Shown here: piece by piece, positions 47,086 to 60,200 of the stretch
Layout of the letters: each line of letters starts with the position of its first letter
Numbering within the stretch: position 1 is the first letter of the stretch
Source of the DNA: Ampullaceana balthica
Taxonomy: Eukaryota > Mollusca > Gastropoda > Lymnaeidae
NCBI GenBank assembly: GCA_944989445.1
Contig: CALYLW010000346.1
Location: 1,017,353-1,081,352 of the forward strand
Direction: 5' to 3'
DNA length: 64,000 nt
Position numbers and translations under genes: made by a program
Notes under the pieces: generated by a model
The model's database searches: none
What the model saw: only the letters and a program-made list of their open reading frames with translations
What the model was told of the DNA's origin: nothing

Positions 47086-48873
47086 GGGGCCATCCATACA
47101 TTACGTACGCACAAAATTAGTATTTTTGTACCCCCTCCCCCTCCCCCGTTGCATCCCGTACATTTTTGGGACCCCCCCATGCGTACGTACAAATTCTCTC
47201 ACCCCCCCCCCTTTTGAAAAAAATAAATTAAGCCGGAGTCAGAAGATATTGGTTGTACTCGTTGAAGCCGCCCATAAATGACGTCACACGCCTAAAAAGG
47301 GGGTGGGGAGGGGGTCGCGCATTTGCGACGAGGGGGGGGGGTGTTTAAGAGATGTGACGCACATCAAATTGCGCACTAAAATATTTGAAAATGCGGATTT
47401 TTTTTCGGGGGGGGGGCGGTGTCAAAGCTTTGGGACTGTCCATTAATGACGTCCCGCGATTATGGCCGATTTCACCACCCCCCCACCACGACACGCGTCT
47501 TCACTAAAAGTTAGACCCCCCCCCCTTTCTTTTCCAATATTACGTCACAAAAATGCCCATTCCCCCCAAAAACATTTTTTAAATTTGAAAATTAGGATGT
47601 TTCAAATCACTTTTGTCATTTAAGTTTAAGTATGTATTTAGTGTAAGGCTGCACTTTAATATCGTAACACGCTCTAAGTCATTAAATAAATTGTAAACAT
47701 ACACATTTTTAAGTACAACTTTTATCTTAAGTTACGCGTTTTGATGTGACGTGACATTTCTTATACTAACCCTCCCCTTCTTCACAAATGGTCGATCCCC
47801 TCCCCCCTCTAGGTGCGTAATGTTATTTACGGACGGCCCCAGAAGGGGCTGTCCATAAATGACGTCACGCGATTTTGGCAGATTTTTCATTCCCCCTCCC
47901 CCCCCCCTCGTAAAGCGTCGTCACAAAATCTTAGACCACCCCCTCCAAGATGACGTCACAAAGCTTTTCGTCCCACCCCCCCATAAAAGCTGTATTTTAT
48001 TTGAAAAAGAGCATGTTTAAAATCACTTTTGTGTCATTTAAGTATTTATTTAGTGTAGGCCTGCTTTCTAATATCGTAACACGTGTGAAGTCATGTAAAA
48101 CACCATGTAACAAATCAAATATTTAAGTGGAACTTTTATTTAAAGTTGCTCGTTTTGACGTGACGTCACATTTCTCTAACACACACAAGTCACACATCGT
48201 CACAAATATGTAGACCCCCCCCCCTCCGCTTTCCCCTAGGTGCGTGAAATCGCCGTCCCGTTGTGTGTTTATAACGGCTAAGGCACCGTTGGACGACAGA
48301 GGAACTTCATCTAATTTCAAGAAATCTAAATATAAACTCGACGGATATATTTTAATGGTGTGTAAACGTTTGGTCTGAATCAAATGTTAATTACTTCCAA
48401 GCAATTAAAAGTTCACAATTTCGTTTGCAATAAATTATATAACATTATTGCATACCAGTCTTGACCCAGTCGGTCTCGAATGCCGTTTGCAGCTAGAGCG
48501 GTTTACGATACTATGCTTAGTATTATGGAAATTAAATTTGTTGTGCGTACGTACACATTCAGTCGAGAGTCGAGACCCCCCCCATCCCCCCTCCGTACGC
48601 ATGCATACGCAAAATGCCGTAAATTTAAGACCTCCTCACAGGGCCGGATTTATGCCTAGGCCTACAAGGCCCTGGCCTAGGGCCCCAGCCAGCTTAGGGG
48701 CCCCGGAGATGGAATCTTTACATAAGCTCGAAAGCCTGGCTTGAATTATCAAAAAACTTAAAGATGGCTGGAGGGTCCAAAATGCGAAGTGCCTAGGGGC
48801 CCTGGGTCTCTTAAGTCCGGGGCTGCCCCCTCCTCCCTCCTTGCGTACGTACTATATGAATATGGATGGCCCC
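47086..48873. mobile_element. PIF/Harbinger-like non-autonomous element, copy 2 (1788 bp)
   Basis: Ends GGGGCCATCCATACATTACG and GTACTATATGAATATGGATG + GCCCC, flanked by TTA on both sides (47083-47085, 48874-48876), the usual TWA target. Internal blocks are colinear with 35369-36826. A 187-bp element is inserted near its right end. TGACGTCA at 47279, 47860, 47951 and 48161. Confidence 0.9.
48639..48825. mobile_element. Small hAT-like MITE inside Harbinger copy 2
   Basis: Ends CAGGGCCGGATTTATG and TAAGTCCGGGGCTG are imperfect inverted repeats. The sequence is absent at the equivalent place of copy 1 (about 36788). GGGGCCC-rich. Target duplication unclear in the C-rich flank. Confidence 0.75.
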
Positions 48874-48925
48874 TTACGCCTCTGAATGCAGGTGATATGT
48901 AAGCGAAGTGTTAGAACCATGGTAG

Positions 48926-49119
48926 CAATGTTCCCTTTAAGCAGCGCCGCTGCGCAGATATTTTACCGACGCCACGCTGGAGTTTAGAATCACCGCGCAG
49001 AATTTTTAAAAAAAAATTTCACAAAAAATGGACGTTGTGCAACTTTGCACAACTCACAACGGTTGTTTTTTTTTAACTTTGCACACGAAGCAACGAGCTT
49101 AGACTTAGAAGGAACATTG
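48926..49119. mobile_element. ~190-bp MITE, copy 1
   Basis: Ends CAATGTTCCCTTTAAGC and CTTAGAAGGAACATTG. A related copy with GCTGCGCAGAT and AGTTTAGAAT(C/T)AC blocks lies in KDM4 intron 6 at 56442-56608. Superfamily not assigned. Confidence 0.7.
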
Positions 49120-49348
49120 CACGATTTCTCTCAATGGACACAATAACCTTTACCAACATTTTGAACAATCACCTCGACCACTGCGCCCCCAAACGTCCGG
49201 AAATTCGTTTATATTTATCGGCCGGAATATGTTACTTTTGACTTTTATACATTTATAAGTGGTGGGTCGATTAATCGTTAAAACCATTTAATCGTTAAAA
49301 TTTTTCAACGATTAATCGAGAAATTAATCGTTAATTTCCGCAGCCGTA

Positions 49349-49384
<36 letters not shown>

Positions 49385-50656
49385 TTATATATGTATGTAT
49401 ATATATTATAATATATAATATAGTTTTAGATGTTAATGTTAATGTTACATTTTTAGACTTTTAACTGCACCATTTTCATTTACCATTGTTTTACTTATCG
49501 TATGCTTAATTTTTAAACCAATAAAAATTCATTTAACAAATATAAAAATATTAAATTACCCTTATTACTAAATTTTTTTAAAAAAATGTTTAAAAAAATT
49601 ATTAATTAATAAAACAACTGATTAGAATATTGCAACACAAAGATTACTGACCAATCACCTAGCAGAACAGCTGTATATTAATACACTGACTTGAATTCCC
49701 TAAAATCATTAAAAAATTCAATAAAACTTTTTTATAATATATTTTCATATAAATTTAAAATATCCTTTATTTTTATCCTGTAACTTAAATCAACTGTATC
49801 ACAAGGTTTAGTTTATGATGAAACTAATTTTCAATAAAAATATAGTCCGAACGCAAACTGATGTGTGTTGCGACGGTAAATGGGTTTACTATACAATGTC
49901 GAGTGTGTAAAGGATTGCTTAACTTCGTGTAAATAAATCGTAAGAGCCCTTTATTTATTATTGAGATAGTTAGCATAATTAATTTGATAAGTAATAAATT
50001 TAACTAATTCAAAAGCATTTTTTGTGTTTTGCACCATTTATATAGGTGAATTCTCGATTTTAATCGCTTGCGTGCTGTGTTCGTGAGGTTTGATCTCATT
50101 GTAATGGCTGAACGTAGATGATATGAACTTGTCCTAATTTAAATGACATTTTTCTGTTTGTTCTCAGTTATGCGTTATGTTTGGCATTCTGTTTTCTCTT
50201 TAAGTTTTACATTAAAAAATTATGTTTCAGAATAATAATTACACTTTGAATTTGTGAGAATTTTTTAACTATTTATACGCCATGTTTATCAGTTTTGATA
50301 TTGAGGTTACACAGCCTCGTCTGAAAATAATGAGGTTACGAAGGGAAGCTACTCACATTAAAAGAAATAGCAGAATATTTTAGATCTTAAAAAAACAAAC
50401 GTACACATACCGGATCAAGGAACAGATTTAAATTTTTTTCCCCCAATACTGTTGTATCATCGGTAGTTTAAATGAGTATGGTAAAAATTACTAAAAATGA
50501 CATTCTACCAATAATCATAATATGACTTGCTAGAAACTGACTTACTTATTGAAACATTAAGTTTTGAAAACTTCAAAGTAATTCATCATGAAATTTAAAT
50601 ACATTAAATTCAGTATGTTTTAATAGTAATAGCATAGTCTACTACTACTATAGTAA
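49120..50656. other. AT-rich intergenic DNA with an (AT)n microsatellite
   Basis: (AT)n/(GTAT)n tract at 49348-49420. ATTAATCGTTAA inverted motifs at 49270-49340 look like a hAT end (TGGTGGGTCGATTAATCG) without a partner. No gene seen. Confidence 0.5.
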
Positions 50657-50901
50657 TGGGCCGTCCATAAAGTACGTCACGCTCCTCTAGACCTAGAGGG
50701 GGGAGAGGGTGTAAGAAAGTGTGACAGGGGGAGGGGGGTTCCGGCCATGTGTGACGCACGCTGTTTTATATTAAATTTTAATTATTTTGTTAATAAAAAA
50801 CCAAAATGTTTGTTGGAAAGTGTGACAACTGACATACTTTACGGGGGGGGGGTAAAAATTGTCAAAAATAGCGTGACGTCACGTACTTTATGGGCGGCCC
50901 C
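50657..50901. mobile_element. PIF/Harbinger-like MITE (245 bp), second copy
   Basis: Ends GGGCCGTCCATAAAGTACGT and ACGTACTTTATGGGCGGCCCC. TAA duplications (50654-50656, 50902-50904). Same family as 22300-22566. TGACGTCA at 50874. Confidence 0.9.
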
Positions 50902-51689
50902 TAAGTAACAAAGTTTACTAAGTTACAATTAATTATAGTAGCTATAGGCCGGGTCAAGCCAAATCTAATTAATAAAAATGCTTATTCAAAGATTCCACCA
51001 AATTTATGCAAATAATATTCAATTATTATTATTATTGGCTAACTAACTAATAATAATAATGAAGTTAAAATTATAATGAAGAAAATGAAGTCATTCAGAC
51101 TTTCTTAGATTCTTAGCCACTACCATTTATTACTATTACTGTGACTATGACTATATAAACTATATTATATTATATAATATATATTCATCTGCTCCCCTAA
51201 ACTTGATATGGGTTTATTGGCAGAGGTAAATATCTATCTGTATAAAAAAAACAAGGCTTAAACTTGGCCCAGAAAAGGGATTTTTTTAAATTAGGAAGAA
51301 GTACTTATTAACATTCTATTTATTACATAGGCACTCCAACTCAAAATTTCAAATACATCTGACATATACAAACAGCTTATAATAGGAAAGAGCTTGCTTT
51401 CAGCTTTCCAATGACACCAAAAACATTCTTCTATCTCTGATAGGAAAGAATTTATGATTTTTTTAGTGAATTATTTTTCCTCCTTATTTACCTTTGTATT
51501 TAATTCTAAAAACTGTGATCAAATTTTAGCTCTTCCCTGAGTATTTTGTTCATAAATTTGTCATTAATGAAGTTAGAGCCCTGCAATTTGGGGGATATAT
51601 TAATAACCCATTCTTAAACAAAAAATAACTCATGAGTTGTGAATTAATTAAATATATTTTATAAAACATGCCCATATAAGCACAGCGGG
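50902..51689. other. AT-rich intergenic DNA
   Basis: TAT/TAA-rich low-complexity stretches; no gene or element recognised. Confidence 0.5.
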
Positions 51690-52485
51690 TCATTGCGACA
51701 AACGTCCTGAAATTCAGTTATACTACAAAATATTATAACTTTTAAACCAACAAACCCATAACTGTAAAATTTTCAGTACAAACAGACAATGCCCAATTAA
51801 AATTAATGCAAATAAAGTTATTCATTAAATTTTAATCTGATAATTTATGCATATTTTTTTTAAAACCTACATTGAAAACCGAACACGGCAGAGAGAATTC
51901 ACATTTAAATGTTTAACTTTGAGACTACTAAAGCTATTGAAATGAAATTTTTAGCACAAACAGATCATGTCCAGTTGAAATAAATGCAATAAAAAATTTA
52001 TGAAATATAGATCACATAACTTGCATATTTTTATTTTTAAAAAATTAATGGAAAACCGAAGACGGCCGAGACAATTTACATTTAAATTTATAACTTTTAG
52101 ACTACTAAAGCTATTTAAATGAAATTTTCAGTACAAACAGATAATGTCCAGTTGAAGTTAATGAAATTTTTAAAAATGAAATATAGATTAGATATTTTTG
52201 CATATTTTAATTTTTTTTTAAAATATTGAAAACCGAACACAGCCGAGACAACTTACAATTAAATTTATAACTTTTAGACTTCTAAAGCTATTTCAATGAA
52301 ATTTTCAGTACAAACAGATAATGTCCAGTTGAAATTAATAAAAAAAAATAATTATGAAAGTGTTTAATATTATTTATGCATTAAAAAAAAACAAGTGAAT
52401 TGAAAACCGAAAACTGCCGAGACAATTTACATTTAAATTTATAACTTTTAGACTCCTATTACTACTAAGGCAATTGCAATGAACT
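51690..52485. repeat. Diverged ~176-bp tandem repeat x~4.4
   Basis: GAAAACCGAA recurs at 51875, 52051, 52228 and 52402, each followed by GGCxGAGACAATTTACATTT, TAACTTTTAGACTACTAAAG and GTACAAACAGATAATGTCCA. A partial older unit precedes. Old satellite-like array. Confidence 0.88.
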
Positions 52486-53020
52486 TTTTAGAACACAATA
52501 TAATAATATATTTTCAACTTTTTTTAAATTTAAAACTGTCTGGTCCTGGTCAACAATGTTTGAAGTTGTCTCATGCATCTTTGGTTTCCTTTTTTTTGAC
52601 TAAATTCACAAGTCACAAGGAATAATGATAATTTTTAATTATGAAAAATAACAATAAAATAATTACTACTACTTCTTCAAAACTACTGACTTAACTAACT
52701 ACATGTTACTGTTATATTATATGAATTAGCATGATTTACTATGTCTATATGAATGAATGATATGACATTCATTAAATTCATTTTCATAATCATAAGTTCT
52801 TCTTTGTCTTTGTTAATTATTAATACTAGTGGCCAACTTATTTTCCAAGATTTAAAAAAATTGGTAAATAAGTTTTTAGTTATTTTAATTAATGACCATA
52901 AAGTAGCTATCTATAAAAAAAATAAACTTTGATTTAATTTGTTTTAAACGTGGTAATAATAGTAATAATGATACCAATATTTACATTAGTGATAAACTAT
53001 TTCCGGTAGATCAACAAAAC
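52486..53020. other. AT-rich DNA before the KDM4 promoter
   Basis: No recognised element. Confidence 0.45.
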
Positions 53021-53540
53021 AAAATGGCGGAAAATCGGCTAGTTTGAATTTTTTTAATTTTCCGCTAACTCTCATTAAGTCAGACTGAGATCAATAGTCT
53101 TGAAATTAAGTGAATCATTTTAAGCGATATTAAAACTATGCATCACTGTAATTTGCAGGCCCGTCAAAGATTTAACAAAAACAGAATAAGACAGTAAAGT
53201 CACTTATTCATTGTTTACTTAAAAAATGGTAGTCTTAGCGTGGTCGGATTTCCAATCTATTTATACCGTCGTGACCGGCATTCACTGCGGATTTGAATTA
53301 AACGAACGAAGTTCATTTATTTTTAGAAATGACGAAAAAGAACGAAACAACCCGACATCTACCGAAAACGAACAGCGCGAGCTCATCACAGCGATCGCCG
53401 CTGTCCAGCCCGCGTTTTTTTCCTGCCCGCTACGCGAGTATTGGAGTGCCTATATTACAATTTATTATTATGGTCAGTATGGAGTTGACTGCACAACCAC
53501 CCCAACAAAATTGTATAAATTACAATAATTGAATTTGAAG
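53021..53540 (+). promoter_or_regulatory. Probable KDM4 promoter / 5' UTR region
   Basis: AAAATGGCGG at 53021-53030 matches the YY1 core typical of animal housekeeping promoters. 53226-53450 is CpG-rich (CGTCGTGACCGG, AGCGCGAGC, GCGATCGCCGC) in an otherwise CpG-poor region. Two overlapping ORFs here are probably chance. It lies about 0.6-1.1 kb upstream of the KDM4 ATG; 5'-UTR splicing to about 54074 is possible. Confidence 0.5.
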
Positions 53541-54105
53541 AATTATTATTCCTAGAACCAAAATAAAAGTTATGATAGCTAATAAAATAGGTTTGCACAA
53601 ATTTATCTTTAAAACATCACTGATAATTGTATTTGCTGAGAATGGGGAAAGTTATCAAGTGGGGGCTAGGGTGGGGGTAGCTTGAGATTTCTGTATATTT
53701 TTTATGTGAAGTTCTGCAAGTTATAATTTCACTTATTCTTTTTATTATCTGCTTTCTAAAATGCTAATATTTTTATAAAAATTATATTCCTCTTTCTGTT
53801 ATCTTGATATTCTCTGCAACTAGGCCTAATTGTTTTTTGTTTATTTTGTCTAATATTATTTATTCTCTTGTTTGTTTGCCCCTTATTTTCCCCACTATGG
53901 AGTAGCTGTTGTCTAAATTTGTTTTGAATACAATTTTCACATTATTTATCTTATTAAAATTCTATATTTTTTTGTTTTTGTGTAAAAATTTATTGGTTAC
54001 TTCAGGTTGACAACAGTGACATTTATACTTTGAAATATCAAAAAGGTTACCATGTCTTTTTAATTATTCAACAGAATTTTATTAAACACCACAATATAAA
54101 AAAAC
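53541..54105 (+). other. KDM4 5' flank / likely 5'-UTR intron
   Basis: T-rich sequence ending in the acceptor-like TTATTCAACAG at 54063-54073, 32 bp before the ATG. Confidence 0.4.
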
Positions 54106-54237
54106 ATGGCTGACCCTCCAGTTAATGGACCCGACAGAATCATGGTCTTTAGACCAACTTTTGATGAATTTAAAGATTTTAATAAGTACATACAGTACAT
54201 AGAATCATGTGGCGCCCATAAAATGGGGCTGGCAAAG
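54106..54237 (+). CDS. KDM4: KDM4 coding exon 1 (start, JmjN)
   Basis: ATG at 54106 begins [20 protein letters not shown]; the exon ends GAHKMGLAK before donor GTATGT (phase 0). The start agrees with family N-termini, where about 10 residues precede RIMxFxPT. A possible 5'-UTR acceptor (TTATTCAACAG) ends at about 54073. Confidence 0.92.
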
Positions 54238-57200
54238 GTATGTGTCATTTTATTAAAACTATATTTGAGCAAACATTTTGTCTTAAATTACTAATCGATT
54301 GCATATTGGCATGTATCATTGAATTCATGACATTTTTCTTATTTCATAATCTTTTAAAATAGATGCTCCTGTAAACTCATCAACTATCTACAGGCTTTCG
54401 CTCTCTTTGTCTATTCCTTAATTCCTCTCCCACACCCCACCCCTCACTCATAGCCACAATAAGTGCATACAAAACTGTTTGGGTGCACCTAACAATTGAA
54501 CTATCATAAATTTATGTTAAAGTATTTTTAATAAATTTTCATCTGAAGATTATTCCTCCAAAAGAATGGGTTCCTCGTAAAAATGGCTATGATGATCTTG
54601 ATTTGATGATCCCAGCTCCTATTGAGCAAGTGGTCACTGGACAACAGGGCCTGTATACACAATTTAATGTACAGAAGAAAGCAATGCATGTCAAGGAATT
54701 TGAAGAACTGGCTAATTCACCAAGGTAATATAGGAATTTATTTTAATGAATTGTTTTCTTTAACTTACTGTTATTAATTTAAATTGTCATTCATGACACA
54801 AATACATTTTCTTTGATCTTTTTATTTTGAGTATTTTAAAATAATTTTTTTATTGAATGTTCCAACAGATATCAAACACCAAACCACTTTGACTATGAAG
54901 ATTTAGAGAGAAAATACTGGAAGAATATCACCTTTGGTGCTGCAATTTACGGGGCAGATATAAATGGCTCTATAACAGATGATGATCAGGATTACTGGAA
55001 TATCAATCGTCTAGGAACCATCCTGGACCATGTGAAAAATGATTATGGAATCCAAATAGAGGGTGTATGCACAGCTTATTTATACTTTGGCATGTGGAAG
55101 ACAACATTTGCCTGGCATACTGAAGACATGGATTTGTATAGCATTAATTATTTACACTTCGGTGCTCCCAAATCTTGGTATGCTATCCCACCAGAACATG
55201 GACAAAGATTGGAACGGTTGGCTCAAGGTCAGTACAAAACAATATTCTTATGAGACATACTGGCACTTGTTTTGTATTAAATCAAATTATGAGTTTAAGT
55301 GGTTTTGAAATTTTGTGTTGTTTCCTAATTTCTTTGCAGGGTTTTTTCCAACAAGTTTTGGAGAGTGTCCTGCATTTCTGCGCCATAAGATGTCTTTGAT
55401 ATCTCCATTTATCCTAAAGAAATACTCAATACCTGTCAATAAGGTTAGTATTGAGCAACTAATTTCATAGAGAGATATCATAACTTAAATCCAAATAACA
55501 TCATCTTAATAAGATTTGTCTTAACATTTTTATGGATTTCAAGCATAGGGCAACTTTCAATTAAAATAGAAAACATATATACATTTGAGTTTGTTTTTTA
55601 TGCTCATCATTTTGTTAATTTTTGTTTTAGATAACGCAAGAAGCTGGAGAGATCATGATAACTTTTCCATATGGATATCATGCCGGTTATAACCATGGAT
55701 TCAACTGTGCTGAGTCAACAAACTTTGCTACTCAAAGGTGGATTGAATATGGCAAACGATGTTTACAGGTACAGGGGGGTGATTTTAATTCTAAGTCCAT
55801 TTCATATTAATTAAATCTACCAAGCTAGAGGTTGCTGTCATGAAGTTATCTTACTGAAAAAGACTGAGTGCTCAAAAGTATCATATTTTTATAAAAAATT
55901 TTTTTCTCAAATACAATTCAACTTTCTGAGCTCAGCTATGCTCTGTAAAACTTGTTAATCCCATGAAAATGAATCAATTCCTTTATGTTTATATTGTTAG
56001 TGGTAATAGAAAATGACAAACTGTATTTAACATTGCAGTTGTGTAGTTTTATGGAGTATATTAATCAATATTTTATACTCCTGAAATTTGTAGTGCATCT
56101 GTAGAAGAGATGGTGTTAAAATTTCCATGGACATTTTTGTCAAGAAGTATCAACCTGACCGCTATGAATTGTGGAAGGCTGGCAAAGATATAGCTCCTCA
56201 TCCAGAGGGACATAGAGATGGAAACCGATCTCAAAATAGGTTAGTCAAACTTTATCCCCTTTTTTAACTGTCATGATCACTGTAGATTTTATATGTATTT
56301 TAAGTTTTAAATTTGGCAAGGGTCCTAAATTTGGTGTAGTTTGACAGATGATATTGTGTGAGTGGCACCTTGATGTAACTTTACTCCATGGATGCAATTT
56401 TATTTATACATCCTGCAGTCTCACAATATAAATCATTCTGCATACCATTCCTCTTTGCTGCGCAGATGTTGACCGACTCAGGGCAGCAGTTTAGAATTAC
56501 AGCGCAGCAAATTTTATGAAACATTGCACAAAAATTGAATGCTGTGTAACTTTCTACCCGAGTTTTTTTGTTTTGCACATGGACCAATGAATCTTAGAGT
56601 GAACATTGGTGTGAACCTTGTGTTTTATGCTGTAAAACCATTCACTATAAACTGCTTTACTACATCTTCATGAGTGAATGCGACTAATAACTTAAAATTC
56701 TGTTTTCACATCCACAATGGAGCCTTTATTTTCCTTAAATCCAATCACCTTCAGCTTTTTTATCAGGGTGATGGAAAGTCTTTTTTTTTGTTTTGTTTTT
56801 TGTTGCTATTTCTTTATCTGTAGGAGTGACTGAATTTGCTCTCGATAAGCTGCATAGGATTTTCATTATTCCAAACTCTTAAAATATCTAAATGAATCTT
56901 GGTAAATTTTAATTCAGGAATAAATAAATCAATAATGTAAAAGATTTAATTGAATATTGCCTCCACTTAACAATCACTATATCTAGTAAAAGAATTTAAA
57001 CATTAAAAAAATCAGCTCTCATGTTTTGAGTAAGAAAGCACAAAACACTAATTAACATAAATGTTGATGGTTTGAAAAAATGGAAATGGAAAAGGCTTTA
57101 AGGCAAGGTATCAGTTCAATGAATTTCAAGTCTTGTCACAAAGAATTAAGAATTCCCCCTACCACCACCACTGTTATTATTTTGTCTTTTTTTTTAAAAA

Positions 57201-60200
57201 TGATAGACCAGTCCTTGATTGACTGTCACAACTTTGGCTTTGATTAATGCTACAAAAGGATTTAACTGATTTTTCACAGGTCCAAGAAAAAGATAGAGGC
57301 TAACAGTTCGGGGACAGCCCACTCACGGCGACATCCTCTGAAAGATGACTTTCCAAAGTCCAGTGTAGACAAGGTAGCTGAAAACTCATCTGATGCTTGT
57401 AAAAGCAAAGCTAAAAGCACTAAAAGGTGCAAAATATCTCCTACTAGTGTTGATGAAAACCCTAGTCCAAGGAAAAGAGCCAAAGTTAAAAAGTGTGGTG
57501 TCATCAAAAGTCTGGAGTCTCAGGATATTAAAACAGAAACTGACAATGGATGCGCGAAACTAGATTTAAATACTGTTCCCTCTCAGCCGCCAGCAGAGGA
57601 ACTCTCTAAGAAGAAAATCATAGAGGAATACTTGAAACCACCTGCGCAAAAAACTGTTGTCAAAGAGGAAAAGCCCAACCCAAAACAGATGTCAGCTTTC
57701 CAAGAGGCTTTCCTCAGGACTCTTTTGCCACAGGGGGGACCAAATATTTTGGAGAATTCAATAGCATCTATTAAGGAGGAACTGACTTATCCAAAGGCAG
57801 TTCAGAGTTCAGACTTGAAAACCATGATGACCAAAAATACATTGCCCCCCAATAGAGAGAGTTCTAAATTGAACTGCACTGTCCAGTCTCCTTTAAATAA
57901 GTTCATGAGCTTTAAGTCTCAAAAAGAGAGAGTTGATCAGAAAAGTACAACTAATGTGTGGAATGCCATACATCATGAAAATCCAAATAATGTTGCATCA
58001 GGTCGTGTGGGTCAACAGAAGAATGGGCCATTTCCAGGCTATGTTCAGAAATCTGTTGTTACCAATGCTGGTAAAATTTCTGCTTTTAATAGTCAAGCAG
58101 ATTTATCAAAAGGATATGTCATTGCTCCGGTTCTCACTGGCCAGCCAAGTGGAAACGTTGTTACATCTGAACAGCATCATAATAACAACTGGAGAGGTCC
58201 TGTCAACAGCGGCCCTTGCCAAAGTTCAACAGGTGGAGAGTTCCTCAACAAAAAGTGTGTCCAGGTGTTGACAAACTCTGGTGATGATGTGGGAGCTCAA
58301 GTCTGCCAACAACCTTCTTCTATGAGTTTAACATCTTTCTCCACTTCAGTTGCTGGCACTGATTCCAGGAGTTTAACAGCTGTCCCAACTTCAGTTGATT
58401 CTACTTCAGGTGTTTCTGCCAACAAACAGATTTTCCACAATACATTAGTAAGGAGGGCTGCTACATCAGATGCTTCATCTCTTAATAAGATGGCCAATAT
58501 TGCACAGCCAACTCACAGTTTACAAGCCCATACTGTACAGCCAACTCACAGTTTACAACCCCATAATGCACAGCCACCTCACAGTTTACAACACCATACT
58601 GCACAGCTACCTCACAGTTTACAACACCATACTGCACAGCCACCTCACAGTTTACAACACCATACTGCACAGCCACCTCACAGTTTACAACAATCTCATA
58701 CGTGGCAACCCCATCTGAGTGTAAAACCCCAGTCTGTATACCCTGCCCAAAGTGTACCGGTACAGTCATCTCACACTGTACAACCAACCCAAACGGCACA
58801 GCCACAGCACACTCAGGCTTACCAAAATTTTATCACTTCAACAATGTCAGGCAACTTGCCATTAAATGTAAACAGTAAATTGATGGTGCAGAGTTCACCT
58901 GTGCCAGGGGTCATGGGGCCTTCAAATATGCATTTAAACTATCAAAGGAATGCTGTGAAAACTCAACCAGGTGAGTTTAACTCTAAAGATAATGTCATGC
59001 CGCAATCATTTCATCTGGCTGGGAGTCAGGAAAATAAAACTGAGTCTATGGGAGACACAAGGTATTCCATAAATACCAGTCTAGCAGAAAGGAATCAAAG
59101 TAATACAGCTGCATTGTATCAAGTGAATGTACAGAAAAACAACCGGCAAAATATTTCTACCGACTTGACCATGTCAAATAGTGGAGTGGCCCAAGTAATA
59201 TCAGTGCAGCAAAGTCCAAGGCTACACCTGATTAAACCTACTGTGACAACGAGCTCCAATACTGCAGGTCCAAGTAATTCTCAGCACCATTCTTCTGCTA
59301 GTGCTATCACTTGTCGTCAGCAGGTGAATTCTTCATTCACTACACATCATGGCAATGCATCCTCTTCACTTCCTCAAGCAACCCATGCGCAGTTCAGCTC
59401 CATCCCTCAGTTTGTGACGGTTTCAAACAAGGGCAGCTCCAGTCAAAATCAGCCTGTTCTTGTTCAAGCAGTCAATCACAAGACAGCTCCACTTCAGGGT
59501 CCATCAGCAAACACGAGCCTTTCAAATCAGCATTTTATTATAACTAATCCAATGTCTAATGTGGGCTCACAATCCAAGTTTACAAATAGTCCAGGAGCTA
59601 TTACAGGGACACAGCAGCAGAGGATGAATGGTCCATTAATTAGCATTGTCAATTCGCAATATCTTGCCAGTTCTTATCCACTAAACAATACACAGAAACC
59701 ACTTCAGAATTCTGCACCATTTCAAATCATGAATCAAAGTTATGGGAATACTGTTCCATTCAGTATGTTCAACCAAGCACAGCAGCAAATAAACAAAGCC
59801 CAAATGGCACCACTTCTGTTAAACCATTTGACACAGCATCCTGTTGCTCCTAATCAGTTAGTGTTAAACTCCAACCAGTTCCTAGCCAGCTGTTTGAAGG
59901 TTCAGCCTACTAACCAGGGCAACAGCAATCTTAAGTCAACTCAGTCTCAGCCACTTGTTATAGCCAGAACATCTCAGCCACAACCTGTCAACTCAACCAC
60001 TCAACAGTTACTGCCATCACACAGCAGTCAAGTCACTAGTGGCTCAACGTTACTGCCGCCACACAGCAGTCAACCATCTTCTGGCTCAACTCAACAGTTA
60101 CTGCCCTCACACAACAGTCAAGTCACTAGTGGCTCAATGTTACTGCCGTCACACAACAGTCACGTCACTAGTGGCTCAATGTTACTGCCGTCAAACAACA

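Larger units (their letters stand above)
45169..48884. mobile_element. hAT-like element, host of a nested transposon stack
   Basis: Left end CAGTGGCGTAACAACGGG. The right end is split: CACCTAGTTA-like sequence before 47086 and TTACGCCTCTG at 48874-48884, which together form the reverse complement of the left end. Flanking octamers TATGCTGG (45161) and AATGCAGG (48885) match at 6 of 8 positions. GGGCGCC and TGCCAAGGG blocks occur near both ends. Inside lie a Tigger-like element, a SINE, a Tigger fragment, a Harbinger-like element and a small MITE. Confidence 0.75.

Noticed and set aside
53226..53532. 100- and 67-codon ORFs upstream of KDM4
   Set aside because: They overlap in different frames in a CpG-rich stretch and have no recognised homology; more likely promoter or 5' UTR.
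57274..57507. Minus-strand ORF over the KDM4 exon, and other antisense ORFs at 58297-58805 and 61167-61616
   Set aside because: Shadows of the sense coding frame; composition follows the sense codons and no domain is visible.
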